A stretch of 51,980 nucleotides of DNA from Pseudomonas oryzagri (GCF_020831405.1 NZ_JAJHPU010000034.1:1-51980); one strand, 5' to 3'; counted from the first letter of the stretch, positions 16,483 to 25,379 are shown. The notes: generated by a model not told the origin, from the sequence alone. Translations and numbers: made by a program.

Positions 16483-17655
16483 ATGAACAAGAACAAAGCC
16501 TGCTACTCCCTCCTGGCGGCTGCCACCGCCCTGGCAATCAGCCTGCCGGCCTCGGCCGAGATCAAGTTGTACGACAAGGATGGAGTCACCTTCTCCACCG
16601 ACGGCTACTTCAACACCTTCTACGTCAACAGCGACGTCGACCGTGCCGGCGAGCAATTCGACCGCGACCAGTCGCGCGTCAAGATGGGCTTCCTGCCCAA
16701 CTACATCGGCTTCAACTTCGGCAAGCAGGTCGACGACCTCAAGCTGGGCGGCCGCTCCTCGTTCTGGATCACCATCAACGACAGCGACACCAACGGCACC
16801 GCCACCGCCATCGACGTTCGTCAGTTCTACGGCACCGCCGGCGGCGCCGAGTGGGGTGAAGTGCTGTTCGGTAAGGACTTCGGCCTGTTCGCCCGCTCCA
16901 ACATCCTGCTCGACGAGTTCCTGACCGGCTATGGCCAGGTCAGCGATACCCTGGGCCTGGTCGACGGCGGCGGTGTGTCCTTCGGCAACATCGGCACCGG
17001 CTACCCGTACCCGTTCCCGACCTCGCAGATCACCTACCGCTCGCCGGTGATGGGCGGCCTGCGCATCGCCGCCGGCATCATGGACCCGGTGGACACCACC
17101 GACGACGCCAGCGCCCCGCTGAACGAGGCCTACCAGGAAGCCCCGCGCTTCGAAACCGAGATCACCTACCAGTTCGAAGCCGCCGGCGCGCAGATCTACT
17201 CCTGGGTCAACGGCATGCAGCAGAGCTCGGACAACACCGACGACAGCGTCGAGGACGTCGACTCCACCGGCGTCGGCTACGGCGTGCAGGCCAAGATGGG
17301 CAACCTGTCGCTGACCGCGTCGGGCTTCCAGGCCGAGGGCATCAACCCGTTCTTCACCAACAACGCCGGCGAGGCGCTGCTGCGTGAGGTCGACAGCGAA
17401 GGCTACCTGCTGCAGGGCTCCTACCGCTTCGGCAAGAACCGCGTGGCCCTGTCCTACGGCAAGACCGAGGACGACGGCAACGGCCTGGGTACTGCGGCCG
17501 ACTACGAGACCCGCGGTATCGCCTTCTTCCACGACGTCAACGACAACCTCAAGCTGGTCGCCGAGCTGAACCAGTTCGAGATCGAAGGCAAAGATACCGA
17601 CGCTCTCGACGAGGAAACCCGCACCATCGCCTTCGGTGCCGCGCTGAGCTTCTAA
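16483..17655 (+). CDS. Outer-membrane porin, Gram-negative general type
   Basis: The 390-aa product (start ATG 16483, or 16480 one codon earlier) has a signal peptide ending SLPASA before EIKLYDKDGVTFS. Alternating beta-strand pattern, acidic Asp-rich loops and the terminal Phe of AALSF are typical of 16-stranded porins. VKMGFLPNYIGFNFG and QFYGTAGGAEWGEVLFGKDFG match the constriction region of the neisserial/pseudomonad Porin_4 family. It forms a trimeric diffusion channel. The nearby regulatory motif suggests a role in uptake of alcohols or their acids, but that is inference. Confidence 0.88.
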   Translation: MNKNKACYSLLAAATALAISLPASAEIKLYDKDGVTFSTDGYFNTFYVNSDVDRAGEQFDRDQSRVKMGFLPNYIGFNFGKQVDDLKLGGRSSFWITINDSDTNGTATAIDVRQFYGTAGGAEWGEVLFGKDFGLFARSNILLDEFLTGYGQVSDTLGLVDGGGVSFGNIGTGYPYPFPTSQITYRSPVMGGLRIAAGIMDPVDTTDDASAPLNEAYQEAPRFETEITYQFEAAGAQIYSWVNGMQQSSDNTDDSVEDVDSTGVGYGVQAKMGNLSLTASGFQAEGINPFFTNNAGEALLREVDSEGYLLQGSYRFGKNRVALSYGKTEDDGNGLGTAADYETRGIAFFHDVNDNLKLVAELNQFEIEGKDTDALDEETRTIAFGAALSF

Positions 17656-17682
17656 GCACAGCCGGCTCCGGCCGGGGGACGG

Positions 17683-17710
17683 CTGGAAAGCGACCGTGGG
17701 TGCTTTCCAG
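17683..17710 (+). terminator. Hairpin after the porin gene
   Basis: CTGGAAAGC (17683-17691) and GCTTTCCAG (17702-17710) form a perfect 9-bp stem 27 bp after the stop. There is no T-tract, so it may stabilise the mRNA rather than terminate it alone. Confidence 0.5.
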
Positions 17711-17890
17711 TCGATGCGCAGCGGTGGCGGGGCAGCAGTCCCCGCCATCCCCCGGACGGCAGCGAATTCCCGGTAAGCAACGGACGGGGCAGCGTGCAGA
17801 GCGCCGTAGGTCTCTGCAGCCGTCCCCGCCCGTCGGCCGGCACGGCCCTCGTGCCGCCACCTTCCGTACCCCCAAAGGCGGGGGTAGCCA

Positions 17891-17933
17891 GTACCCAAGT
17901 AGCATTAGCTGCCCGCCGCCCTCTTCTTAGAAT
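17891..17933 (+). promoter_or_regulatory. Promoter with alcohol-regulon motif for nosP-nahK
   Basis: GTACCCAAGTAG (17891-17902) is followed by TAGAAT (17928-17933) as a -10 box, 34 bp centre to centre. That puts the motif near -43, where an activator can replace a -35 element. Transcription would then start near 17940. The rest of the 312-bp gap from 17656 holds only the hairpin at 17683. Confidence 0.5.
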
Positions 17934-17967
17934 GATCCCGTGTCTGTTCTACCGGTCTGGAGGCGAC

Positions 17968-19131
17968 GTGGAAGAGGATCTGAACGACGCCGTCCGCATG
18001 GCCCTGTCCGAGTCGACCGACCCGGAAACCGTGGCGCAGGACCTGGCGCGCCAGTTGATGCACCCGCACCTGGGCTGCGTGCTGTTCTTCTGCAGCGCCG
18101 AATACGACCTGCCCGCCCTGGCCAACGCGCTGGAACAGTACTTCGGCGGCGTGCGCCTGGTCGGCTGCACTACCGCCGGCGAAATCACCCCGCACGGCTA
18201 CGGCCGCGGCTGCGTCAGCGCCGTCGGCTTCGATCACCGCCGCTTCTCCATCGCCGCCACGCGCATCGATGCGCTGGACAGCTTCAGCCTGCTCGACGCC
18301 CAGCACGTGGTCGCCCAGTTGGTCGAGGAGTGCCGCGGCAGCCGCCTGGACCCGGTGGTCGGCCACAGCTTCGCGCTGACCCTGCTCGACGGCCTGTCCG
18401 CCCGCGAGGAGCTGGTGCTCTCGGCGCTCAACGCCGCCTTCGGCAGCATCCCGCACTTCGGCGGCTCGGCCGGCGACGACAACTACCTGACGCGCACCCA
18501 CGTCTACCATGACGGCCGTTTCCACACCGGCTCGGCGGTGGTGGTGCTGGTACATACCACGCTGGACTTCGAGGTGTTCACCACCCACCACATCCTGCCG
18601 CTCGGCGAGAAGCTGGTGGTGACCGCCGCCGACCCGGCCAGCCGGACGGTGTACGAACTCAACGCCGAACCGGCGGCCCTGGAGTACGCCCGCCTGCTCG
18701 GCGTCGACCCGCAGCAGCTCGACCTCGCCACCTTCGCCCTGCACCCGCTGGCGGTGCGCTTCGGCGAGCAGTACTACGTGCGCTCGATCCAGCGGGTCAA
18801 CCCGGACCTCAGCCTGACCTTCTACTGTGCGGTGGAGAACGGCATCGTCCTCACCGCCATGCAGCCCGGTCCCTTGTTGCCCAACCTGCAGGCGCTGTTC
18901 GACGGCCTGGAGCAGCGCCTCGGGCCGCTGCTCCTGACCATCGGCTGCGACTGTTTCCTGCGCCGCATGGAGGTGGAAGCGCGCGGCATGGTCGCCGATA
19001 CCGCCGCCCTGCTGGTGCGCCAGCGGGTGATCGGCTTCAACACCTACGGGGAGCAGTTCAATGGCATGCACATCAACCAGACCTTCACCGGCGTCGCCAT
19101 CGGACGACCCGGACGGGGCCTGTGTCGCTGA
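17968..19131 (+). CDS. nosP: FIST-domain haemoprotein NosP, nitric-oxide sensor
   Basis: The 387-aa protein has FIST N-terminal (GGVRLVGCTTAGEI, GGSAGDD) and FIST C-terminal domains (NGIVLTAMQPG, GCDCFLRR, FNTYGEQFNGMHINQT). The GTG at 17968 is preferred over an ATG at 17932: TGGAGG lies just before it, and the ATG overlaps the predicted -10 box. In P. aeruginosa the equivalent (PA1975 type) binds haem and NO and controls the hybrid kinase encoded next to it. Here too the kinase gene overlaps by 71 bp, starting within the last codons of nosP. It is cytoplasmic. The assignment rests on domains plus gene order. Confidence 0.82.
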   Translation: MEEDLNDAVRMALSESTDPETVAQDLARQLMHPHLGCVLFFCSAEYDLPALANALEQYFGGVRLVGCTTAGEITPHGYGRGCVSAVGFDHRRFSIAATRIDALDSFSLLDAQHVVAQLVEECRGSRLDPVVGHSFALTLLDGLSAREELVLSALNAAFGSIPHFGGSAGDDNYLTRTHVYHDGRFHTGSAVVVLVHTTLDFEVFTTHHILPLGEKLVVTAADPASRTVYELNAEPAALEYARLLGVDPQQLDLATFALHPLAVRFGEQYYVRSIQRVNPDLSLTFYCAVENGIVLTAMQPGPLLPNLQALFDGLEQRLGPLLLTIGCDCFLRRMEVEARGMVADTAALLVRQRVIGFNTYGEQFNGMHINQTFTGVAIGRPGRGLCR

Positions 19132-21700
19132 GCTGCGCGCGCAGCTCGCCGAACTGGAGGCGCGCAACCGCAAGCTGGAGCGCATCAACGCCGCGCTGGT
19201 CGAGCGCGTCGAATCCTCCGGGCCACAGGGCGCCGACGCCTACGCCGCCTTCCAGCACTCGGTGGTGCTCGCCGAGCAGGTACGCGAGCGCACCGAGGCG
19301 CTGAACCGCGCGATGACCGAGCTGCGCACCAGCAATGCGCTGCTCAGCGAGGCGCGCGGGCGCGCCGAGACCGCCCACCAGCACCTGATCGACGCCATCG
19401 AGAGCATCTCCGATGCCTTCGTGCTGTTCGACGCCGAGCAGCGCATCCTGCTGTTCAACCGCCGCTTCCAGGCCCTCTGGGGCCAGCTGCAGAACCGCAT
19501 CCGCCGCGGCATGCGGCTCGCCGAGGTGCGCCGCCTGGCGATCAGCTCCGGCCTGGTGGTCGAGGAGCACGTTGGCGCCGACCAGGAACGCGTCCTCTAC
19601 CGCCTGCACGACGGCCGCTGGGTGCAGGTCAGCGAGCGGCCGACCCGCGAGGGCGGCCTGGTGATCCTCTACACCGACATCACCGAGGTGAAGATCAACG
19701 AGACCGTGCGCCGCGAACAAGCGGTGGCGCAGAAGTCGCACCTGCTGCAGCGCACCATGGACAACCTGTCGCAGGGCGTCGCGGTGATCAACGCCGAGGG
19801 CGAGCTGGAGCTGTGGAACGGCCGCTTCCTCGAACTCACCGGCCTCGCCCCGGTCCAGGCGCACCGCCCGTTCGCCGAGGTGATGGCCGACAGCGAGGTG
19901 GCCCTGCTCACCCCGAGCAGCCGCGACGCCGGCGGCCGTCCGCTGCACGAGCGCGAGCAGCGCCTGGCCGACGGCCGCGTGCTGGAGGTGCGCACCCATC
20001 CGATGCCCACCGGCGGCTACGTCAACACCTACACCGACATCACCGAGCGCTACCACTACGCCGAGACCCTGCGCGAGAGCGAGCGCTGGCTGCGCCTGAT
20101 CACCGACCAGGTGCCGGCGCTGATCGCCTACATCAGCGGCGACCTCACCTACGAATTCACCAACAAGGTCTACGACGAGTGGTACAGCTGGCCGCGCGGC
20201 GCCATGCTCGGCCAGAGCATCCACGAGGTGCACAGCGAGGAGCACTACCGCCTGCTCGAGCCGTACATCGAGCGCGCCTTCGCCGGCGAATGCGTGACCT
20301 TCGAGGTCGCCGAGCGTAACCGCGCCGGCCAGGAGCGCTACATGCTGCGCTCCTACGTGCCCAACCGGCAGCCCGGCGGCGAGGTGATCGGCATCTTCGT
20401 GCTGATCCGCGACATCACCGAGCGCCGGCGCACCGCCGAGGCCCTGCACCAGGCCTACCAGAACCTCGAGAAGCGCGTGCGCGAGCGCACCGCCGAACTG
20501 ACCGCGGTGAACAGCCAGCTGCGCGAGGAGATCGCCGAGCGCGCCCGCGCCGAGGCGCGCCTGCGCGAGGCCAAGCGCGAGGCCGAACAGGCCAACCTGT
20601 CGAAGACCAAGTTCCTCGCCGCGGTCAGCCACGACCTGCTGCAGCCGCTCAACGCCGCGCGGCTGTTCACCAGCGCGCTGCTCGAGCAGCCGGTGCCGGC
20701 GCCCAGCGCCGGGCTGATCCGCAACGTCAGCAACTCGCTGGAGGACGTCGAAGGCCTGCTCGGCACCCTGGTCGACGTCTCCAAGCTCGACGCCGGGGTG
20801 ATCAAGCCCGACGTCGGCGCCTTCGCGGTCGCCGACCTCCTCGACAACCTCGCCGCCGAATACCACCAGATCGCCGCCAGCGAAGGCCTGACCCTGGAGT
20901 TCGTGCCCAGCTCGGCGCTGGTCAAGAGCGACATGCAGCTGCTGGCGCGGGTGCTGCGCAACTTCCTCAGCAACGCCATCCGCTACACCGCCAGCGGCCG
21001 CGTGCTGCTCGGCTGCCGGCGCCGCGCCAGCGGGCTGTCGATCGAGGTATGGGACACCGGCGCCGGCATCGCCGCCGACAAGCTCGGCGAGATATTCCAG
21101 GAGTTCAAGCGCGGCGCCCCGGTGCGCACCACCCAGGACCGCGGCCTGGGCCTGGGCCTGGCCATCGTCGACAAGATCGTGCGCATGCTCGGCCACCGCA
21201 TCCGCGTGCACTCGCGCGAAGGCTTCGGCTCCTGCTTCGCCGTCGAGGTGCCCTACGCGCGCAGCGTGTCGCGGCCGCGCGAGCAGAGCGAGCTGCTGCC
21301 GCCGCCCGGCGAGCACCTGCAGGGCGCGCGGGTCTGGGTGGTCGACAACGACGCCGCCATCTGCGCCGGCATGCGCACCCTGCTGGAAGGCTGGGGCTGC
21401 GCGGTGGTCACCGCGCTATCCGGCGAGGATCTGGCCAGCCAGGTCGACACCGTGCAGGGCGTGGCCGATATCCTGATCGTCGACTACCACCTCGACAACG
21501 GCCATACCGGCGCCGAACTGGTCCAGGAACTCAACGCCCGGCGCAGCACGCCGCTGCCGGTACTGATGATCACCGCCAACTACAGCAACGACCTCAAGCA
21601 ACAGATGCGCGAACTCGGCCACGTACTGATGCACAAGCCGGTGCGACCGATGAAGCTGAAGACGGCGATGAGTCATCTGCTGGAGCGCGGGCGGGGGTAG
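19061..21700 (+). CDS. nahK: Hybrid sensor histidine kinase NahK (ErcS'-like)
   Basis: The 879-aa cytoplasmic protein has no membrane helix. The ATG at 19061 has GGGGAG seven bases upstream, inside nosP, implying coupled translation. The order is an N-terminal coiled coil (about 20-120), three PAS-like domains (about 125-470), a coiled-coil linker (VRERTAELTAVNSQLREEI), DHp with phospho-acceptor His524 (AVSHDLLQPLNAARL), an ATPase domain (NAIRYT, DTGAGI, GLGLGLAIV) and a receiver with Asp808 (LIVDYHLDNG). This matches PA1976 NahK/ErcS', which feeds a phosphorelay affecting biofilm, denitrification and ethanol oxidation in P. aeruginosa. Its NO-responsive partner is NosP. Confidence 0.85.
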   Translation: MACTSTRPSPASPSDDPDGACVAELRAQLAELEARNRKLERINAALVERVESSGPQGADAYAAFQHSVVLAEQVRERTEALNRAMTELRTSNALLSEARGRAETAHQHLIDAIESISDAFVLFDAEQRILLFNRRFQALWGQLQNRIRRGMRLAEVRRLAISSGLVVEEHVGADQERVLYRLHDGRWVQVSERPTREGGLVILYTDITEVKINETVRREQAVAQKSHLLQRTMDNLSQGVAVINAEGELELWNGRFLELTGLAPVQAHRPFAEVMADSEVALLTPSSRDAGGRPLHEREQRLADGRVLEVRTHPMPTGGYVNTYTDITERYHYAETLRESERWLRLITDQVPALIAYISGDLTYEFTNKVYDEWYSWPRGAMLGQSIHEVHSEEHYRLLEPYIERAFAGECVTFEVAERNRAGQERYMLRSYVPNRQPGGEVIGIFVLIRDITERRRTAEALHQAYQNLEKRVRERTAELTAVNSQLREEIAERARAEARLREAKREAEQANLSKTKFLAAVSHDLLQPLNAARLFTSALLEQPVPAPSAGLIRNVSNSLEDVEGLLGTLVDVSKLDAGVIKPDVGAFAVADLLDNLAAEYHQIAASEGLTLEFVPSSALVKSDMQLLARVLRNFLSNAIRYTASGRVLLGCRRRASGLSIEVWDTGAGIAADKLGEIFQEFKRGAPVRTTQDRGLGLGLAIVDKIVRMLGHRIRVHSREGFGSCFAVEVPYARSVSRPREQSELLPPPGEHLQGARVWVVDNDAAICAGMRTLLEGWGCAVVTALSGEDLASQVDTVQGVADILIVDYHLDNGHTGAELVQELNARRSTPLPVLMITANYSNDLKQQMRELGHVLMHKPVRPMKLKTAMSHLLERGRG

Positions 21701-21817
21701 GGGCCACCGCTCCGGCTGGCGCCAGCCGCTGCCCCGGAGTGCGCGCCTGACGCGGGCTGCTCTGCGCCAAATGCGTTCGCTGGTGGAGGGGGGCGTTCGG
21801 ATAGGTCGAGGTTCTTC

Positions 21818-21855
21818 AGCAGGCGGGTCGCAACTGTGCGTGCGACCCGCCTGCT
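21818..21855. terminator. Bidirectional 15-bp hairpin between convergent genes
   Basis: AGCAGGCGGGTCGCA (21818-21832) is perfectly inverted at 21841-21855. It sits between the end of nahK and the end of the 112-aa gene, so it probably terminates both. T-tracts are weak on either side. Confidence 0.7.
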
Positions 21856-21876
21856 TTCGCGCTACGTCGATAATGC

Positions 21877-22215
21877 CTATATCGCTACGAGAAGTGCGTC
21901 GCCAACTTCTTCCAGAAAGTCGATCAACACCGGGACCTCAGGGCCGCTTGTTTCGGCGACGAAGATGACGGCCTCCTGGTAAACCAGCGTGTCGGTGTTC
22001 GCAAATAGTTGCTCCGCCACCAGGTCTTCGGAGTCGGTCGTCTCGAAGAAGTCATTCATGTTCTGCTGGCCGTGGTTGAACAGGTTGCCCGCGAATTCGG
22101 TGACGGAAGTACGTTGAGCGGAAAGACTTCCGCCCTGGAACGTATAGCTGATGCTGGTGTTGGCCACTTCGGCGGTCCAGTTGCCGTCGACGATATGGAT
22201 CAATGTTGCTGGCAT
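21877..22215 (-). CDS. Small acidic protein, 112 aa, paralogue of the 120-aa protein at 8973
   Basis: The ATG at 22215 is preceded by AAGGAAG and lies two bases after the stop of the 257-aa gene, so the two form an operon. The protein starts MPATLIHIVDGNWTAEVANT and has no signal peptide. From residue about 70 the sequence LFANTDTLVYQEAVIF, then LIDFLEEVGDAL, matches the C-terminal half of the 120-aa protein encoded at 8973-9335. Its N-terminal half is more divergent, with a Ser/Thr-rich segment. It is acidic throughout. I do not recognise the family. GC content is visibly lower than in the flanking genes. Confidence 0.78.
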   Translation of the reverse strand: MPATLIHIVDGNWTAEVANTSISYTFQGGSLSAQRTSVTEFAGNLFNHGQQNMNDFFETTDSEDLVAEQLFANTDTLVYQEAVIFVAETSGPEVPVLIDFLEEVGDALLVAI

Positions 22216-22217
22216 GA

Positions 22218-22991
22218 TTACTTCCTTGTGTCTTCGATGATGACGTCCACGAACAGCGACGAATGGCCTGCAGTGGGTCGCGCCACGATCTTGAAGCCAA
22301 CTTTTGCGGCGTCCCAGGTGTAGGGTTCGGCGGGGATCTTGCCTGCCAGCGTCCATTCACCGCCATCGGTGCTCACGTACCAGACCGGGGCGTCGCCCAG
22401 GCCCAGGATCTGGTAGTTGAAGTGCACCCATACGCCGAAGTTCGTTCCTCTTCCGGCCCAGCACAGCCAGATGCCGGAGTTGAAGGCGATAAAGGCATCG
22501 AAATTCTGGCTGGCGGCAATTGCCTGTTGGCCGCTGTGGGCGTCGAGCGTGTCGCCCGGCGAGGTGCTCAGCCAGCTGAAGCCATCCCACAGGTTCGCGC
22601 CCCAGGTGCTTCTCTGGAATGCCTGGGAGGAGTAGTTGGTGAACTGGATGGAGATGTACTTCTCGTCGGCGCCGACGGTAGCGGGTGCTGACGCGCCGGC
22701 TTCGCCGTGTTCGGCCGGAAGTTGCGCGGTCCATTCGAAGTACGGATTTTCTCCGCTTCTGATGCATTCGACGAGTTCGCTGCGGAACGGTCCGTGCTCC
22801 GCAGAGAAGCTGAATGCATAGTAGCTTTCGCCAATGGCGAAGAGATTGTCGTCGGTGCAGGCGATGCTCAGGCTGGCGGTTATCCGGCCGTCCTGCAGGG
22901 ACAGTGTGTGGACTGCCTGGGCATTGTCGAGGACGAGTTCGTTGTTGCGGTTGTAGATCGCTGCGCTGGTGAGCGGGGTGGTCTTTTGCAT
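22218..22991 (-). CDS. Unknown beta-rich, Trp/aromatic-rich protein, 257 aa
   Basis: The start ATG at 22991 (MQKTTPLTSAAIYN) has AAAGGGA seven bases upstream. No signal peptide or membrane helix is visible. The first half has beta-strand character (VHTLSLQDGRITASLSIAC). The second half is rich in Trp, Tyr and Phe: ISIQFTNYSSQAF, STWGANLWDGFSWL, GIWLCWAGRGTNFGVWVHFNY, then APVWYVSTDGGEW. The shape suggests a beta-sandwich lipid- or sugar-binding or cytolysin-like protein, but I do not recognise a family and this is a weak guess. It is cotranscribed with the 112-aa gene. Lower GC marks it as probably acquired. Confidence 0.8.
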   Translation of the reverse strand: MQKTTPLTSAAIYNRNNELVLDNAQAVHTLSLQDGRITASLSIACTDDNLFAIGESYYAFSFSAEHGPFRSELVECIRSGENPYFEWTAQLPAEHGEAGASAPATVGADEKYISIQFTNYSSQAFQRSTWGANLWDGFSWLSTSPGDTLDAHSGQQAIAASQNFDAFIAFNSGIWLCWAGRGTNFGVWVHFNYQILGLGDAPVWYVSTDGGEWTLAGKIPAEPYTWDAAKVGFKIVARPTAGHSSLFVDVIIEDTRK

Positions 22992-23268
22992 GGAAATTCC
23001 CTTTGCCGTGTTGTCCATGTATGGGTGCTGCTTTGGGGGTTGTGGATATTCCTCTCTGTAATCGGGGTTTAAGTCGGGTCGGCTCCCTAGGTGAGGTGAG
23101 CCGATGTGCGCTTGCCTGGTGCTCGGCCGCAGTCCTGCCCGGGGAGGTTCCGATAGCCTGCAGAGTGCCTCCTCCGCCCGGTCAGGGGGTGTTGCGGGAG
23201 CGTCGCATACCGCCGTCGGGCTGGCGGACATCGGCGACCCGCCGCCAGCCGGGGCCGGCGGCGCGTCA
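22992..23268. other. Intergenic region upstream of the 257-aa gene
   Basis: No gene is supported. The proximal part (about 22992-23080) shares the low GC of the island, and composition returns to the GC-rich background by about 23100. The left-hand promoter must lie here. Confidence 0.4.
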
Positions 23269-23922
23269 TCAGGCGGGAACGGCCTGTTCCAGAATGGCCA
23301 GGGACTCGGTTAGTCGCTGGTGACGCTCGCTCAGCTGCGCCACTTCGCTCTGGTGGACCTCCTCGATGATGGCGAACAGTGCCTGGAAGCGCTCCAGGTC
23401 GTCATCGTTGGCGAAGCCCATGCCGTCGTCGTCGAACAGCACGGTGTGTCGGCAGTCGTCGATGAGCTGGCAGATATCCAGGGCTGCGGCGATCCAGCGT
23501 TCGCGGTTGCGATAGAGCAGGCTCTGCGCGCCGAGTTGCCAGTTGATCGAAGCCACGATCCCGGCGCGGTACTCCTCCTGACGGTGCGCCGGCAGCTCGG
23601 CCAGCACCTCGGCCAGCTCGGTGCTGCAGACCAGGGCCAGGTGCTCGAACGCGGCCTTGTGCATATGCATGAATTCGCCCAGTTGCTCGAGGGTCGCCCG
23701 GGATTGCGCCGTTCCGGCGACGCTGGCCAGGCGCTCCTGGGACAGTACCCGCTCGAGCTGAAGTTTGCCTTGCTCGTCGTTCAGGGCCTGGGCGGCCTGC
23801 ATGCCGACCAGGGCATGGCGCTTGGCGATGGCGATGAGGCGGAGCTCAATTTCGTGCATGGTGGCGGGACAACTCCATTCGGTAGCAAAGGAGGCGCGAA
23901 CGTCCTCTCTGCTGCATGACAT
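23269..23922 (-). CDS. Helical cytoplasmic protein of unknown function
   Basis: The protein is 217 aa from the ATG at 23922, or 196 aa from the ATG at 23859 (MHEIELRLIAIAKRHAL). Neither start has a clear ribosome site. It is almost entirely alpha-helical, with hydrophobic heptads (LASVAGTAQSRATLEQLGEFMHMHKAAFEHLALVC and onward) and an Asp-rich patch DDDGMGFANDDD. There is no signal peptide or membrane helix. The pattern recalls four-helix sensor or haemerythrin-like bundles, but no metal motif is clear. Confidence 0.65.
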   Translation of the reverse strand: MSCSREDVRASFATEWSCPATMHEIELRLIAIAKRHALVGMQAAQALNDEQGKLQLERVLSQERLASVAGTAQSRATLEQLGEFMHMHKAAFEHLALVCSTELAEVLAELPAHRQEEYRAGIVASINWQLGAQSLLYRNRERWIAAALDICQLIDDCRHTVLFDDDGMGFANDDDLERFQALFAIIEEVHQSEVAQLSERHQRLTESLAILEQAVPA

Positions 23923-24228
23923 TCCCTTGCCCTTGGCGATCCTGGCGTACCGCCCGGCCGATCCGTTGTCGACCGCCGCAGTGGAGAGCCAGGCTTGGCA
24001 AGCCCTTGCCGCGCGTCCGAAAGGGGCACGGTGATGTCATGACGCTACCCCAAGGTGGCGCGCCCGTCCATGGCGGGATCGCGGTTTTGCCGGGACGGGC
24101 ACGTGGGGGCCGCGGCTGGGGGCAGGCGCGACCAATGGGAACGGAAGGCCCGGCGCGCTCGACTAGGCTGAATGGGCCACCCGTTCTCCGTCTCCCGACG
24201 GTGCACTCGTCCACAGGAGAAGCCGCCC
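23923..24228. other. Intergenic region between divergent unknown and DUF1554 genes
   Basis: I see no gene and no confident promoter. A TGATGTCATGA palindrome lies near 24031, and TAGGCT near 24166 is a weak -10 candidate. Confidence 0.3.
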
Positions 24229-24882
24229 ATGTTCCCCACTCCCCTCAAGCGTGCTCTGGCGCTGGCCGCCCTGGCGTTCAGCTGCAGCGCCGTCGCCCAG
24301 CCCGGCATGACCTTCTTCGTCACCAGCGTCGGCATGGGCAAGGGCGCCGACCTCGGTGGCCTGGCCGGCGCCGATGCCCATTGCCAGAAGCTCGCCACCG
24401 CCGCCGGGGCCGGCGGCCACACCTGGCGCGCCTACCTCAGCACCAGCGCCCGCGACGGCCAGGCGGCGGTGAATGCCCGCGAGCGCATCGGCAAGGGGCC
24501 CTGGCACAACGCCAAGGGCGCGCTGATCGCCCAGGACGTCGACCAGTTGCACGGCGACAACCTGCTCACCAAGGAGACCGCACTGGACGAGCGCGGCATG
24601 CCGGTCAAGGGCCGCGGCGACAATCCCAACATGCACGACATCCTCACCGGCTCGCAGCCCGACGGCACCGCCTTCGCCGGCACCGAGGACCAGACCTGCG
24701 GCAACTGGACCAGCAGCACCACCGGCGCGGCGATGGTCGGCCACCACGACCGCGTGGGCCGCGACGACAGCGCGGCGGCGCATTCGTGGAACTCCTCGCA
24801 CTCCTCGCGCGGCGGTTGCGGTGTGGATGCGCTGGCCTCGTCCGGCGGGGCGGGCCTGCTCTACTGCTTCGCGGCGGACTGA
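24229..24882 (+). CDS. Exported DUF1554-type (lectin-like) protein
   Basis: The 217-aa product (ATG at 24229, ACAGGAGAA upstream) has a signal peptide (LKRALALAALAFSCSAVAQ). The mature part begins MTFFVTSVGMGKGADLGGLAGADAHCQKLA, the usual opening of DUF1554 domains, which have a C-type-lectin/endostatin-like fold. Conserved features include TWRAYLST, four or five cysteines for disulfides (HCQ, DQTCGNW, GGCGV, LYCFA), and NMHDILTGSQPDG. It is periplasmic or outer-surface. The function of this family is unknown; carbohydrate or surface binding is an inference from the fold. Confidence 0.82.
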   Translation: MFPTPLKRALALAALAFSCSAVAQPGMTFFVTSVGMGKGADLGGLAGADAHCQKLATAAGAGGHTWRAYLSTSARDGQAAVNARERIGKGPWHNAKGALIAQDVDQLHGDNLLTKETALDERGMPVKGRGDNPNMHDILTGSQPDGTAFAGTEDQTCGNWTSSTTGAAMVGHHDRVGRDDSAAAHSWNSSHSSRGGCGVDALASSGGAGLLYCFAAD

Positions 24883-24974
24883 GCGTCCAGCACAGCTCGG
24901 CAGCCGGCCGACGCAACGGGGCTTGCGCCGCGGCCGGCCGCACGGCTTGCGCAGCATTGCGGGTGTCGGCGGGC

Positions 24975-25379
24975 TCAGGCGTCGTCGGCGGTATAGCTTT
25001 CCCCGGCGAACTCGATCAGGCAGAAGCCGTGGCCGAAGGGATCGGCGAAGCTGATGCATTTCGACCCGCGCCATTCGACGCAGGCGCTTTCCTGCACGGC
25101 CCCGGCCGCCAGGGCGCGGCGCGTGGCGGCGGCCAGGTCGTCCACCACGAGGTCCAGGTGCACGGGCGTCCAGTGCCGGGAGTACTGGCGCTGCAGCGCG
25201 AGCGCATGCACGGGGCGCGAGCCGGCGGCGTGGCGCAGCAGATAGATTGTGCAGCTCGCCCCGGCAAGTTCCGCGACATCCGTGTCGAGGAGGCGGCTGA
25301 GCTGCAGGCCCAGCGCGCTGCAGTAGAAGTCGATCGCCGGCGCGAGCTCCGGGACGTCGATGTCGACGATCACTTTCAT
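24975..25379 (-). CDS. VOC-superfamily protein (glyoxalase/bleomycin-resistance-like)
   Basis: The 134-aa cytoplasmic protein has two beta-alpha-beta-beta-beta modules. The first starts MKVIVDIDVPELAPAIDFYCSALGL; the second has TPVHLDLVVDDLAAATRRALAAGA and DPFGHGFCLIEF. His and Glu of the vicinal-oxygen-chelate metal site appear in the second module. The members range from glyoxalases to antibiotic-binding proteins, and the substrate cannot be predicted. It ends near the convergent DUF1554 gene. Confidence 0.85.
   Translation of the reverse strand: MKVIVDIDVPELAPAIDFYCSALGLQLSRLLDTDVAELAGASCTIYLLRHAAGSRPVHALALQRQYSRHWTPVHLDLVVDDLAAATRRALAAGAVQESACVEWRGSKCISFADPFGHGFCLIEFAGESYTADDA

Noticed and set aside
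17932-17967. ATG at 17932 as the nosP start
   Set aside because: It overlaps the predicted -10 box and lacks a ribosome site; the GTG at 17968 has TGGAGG.
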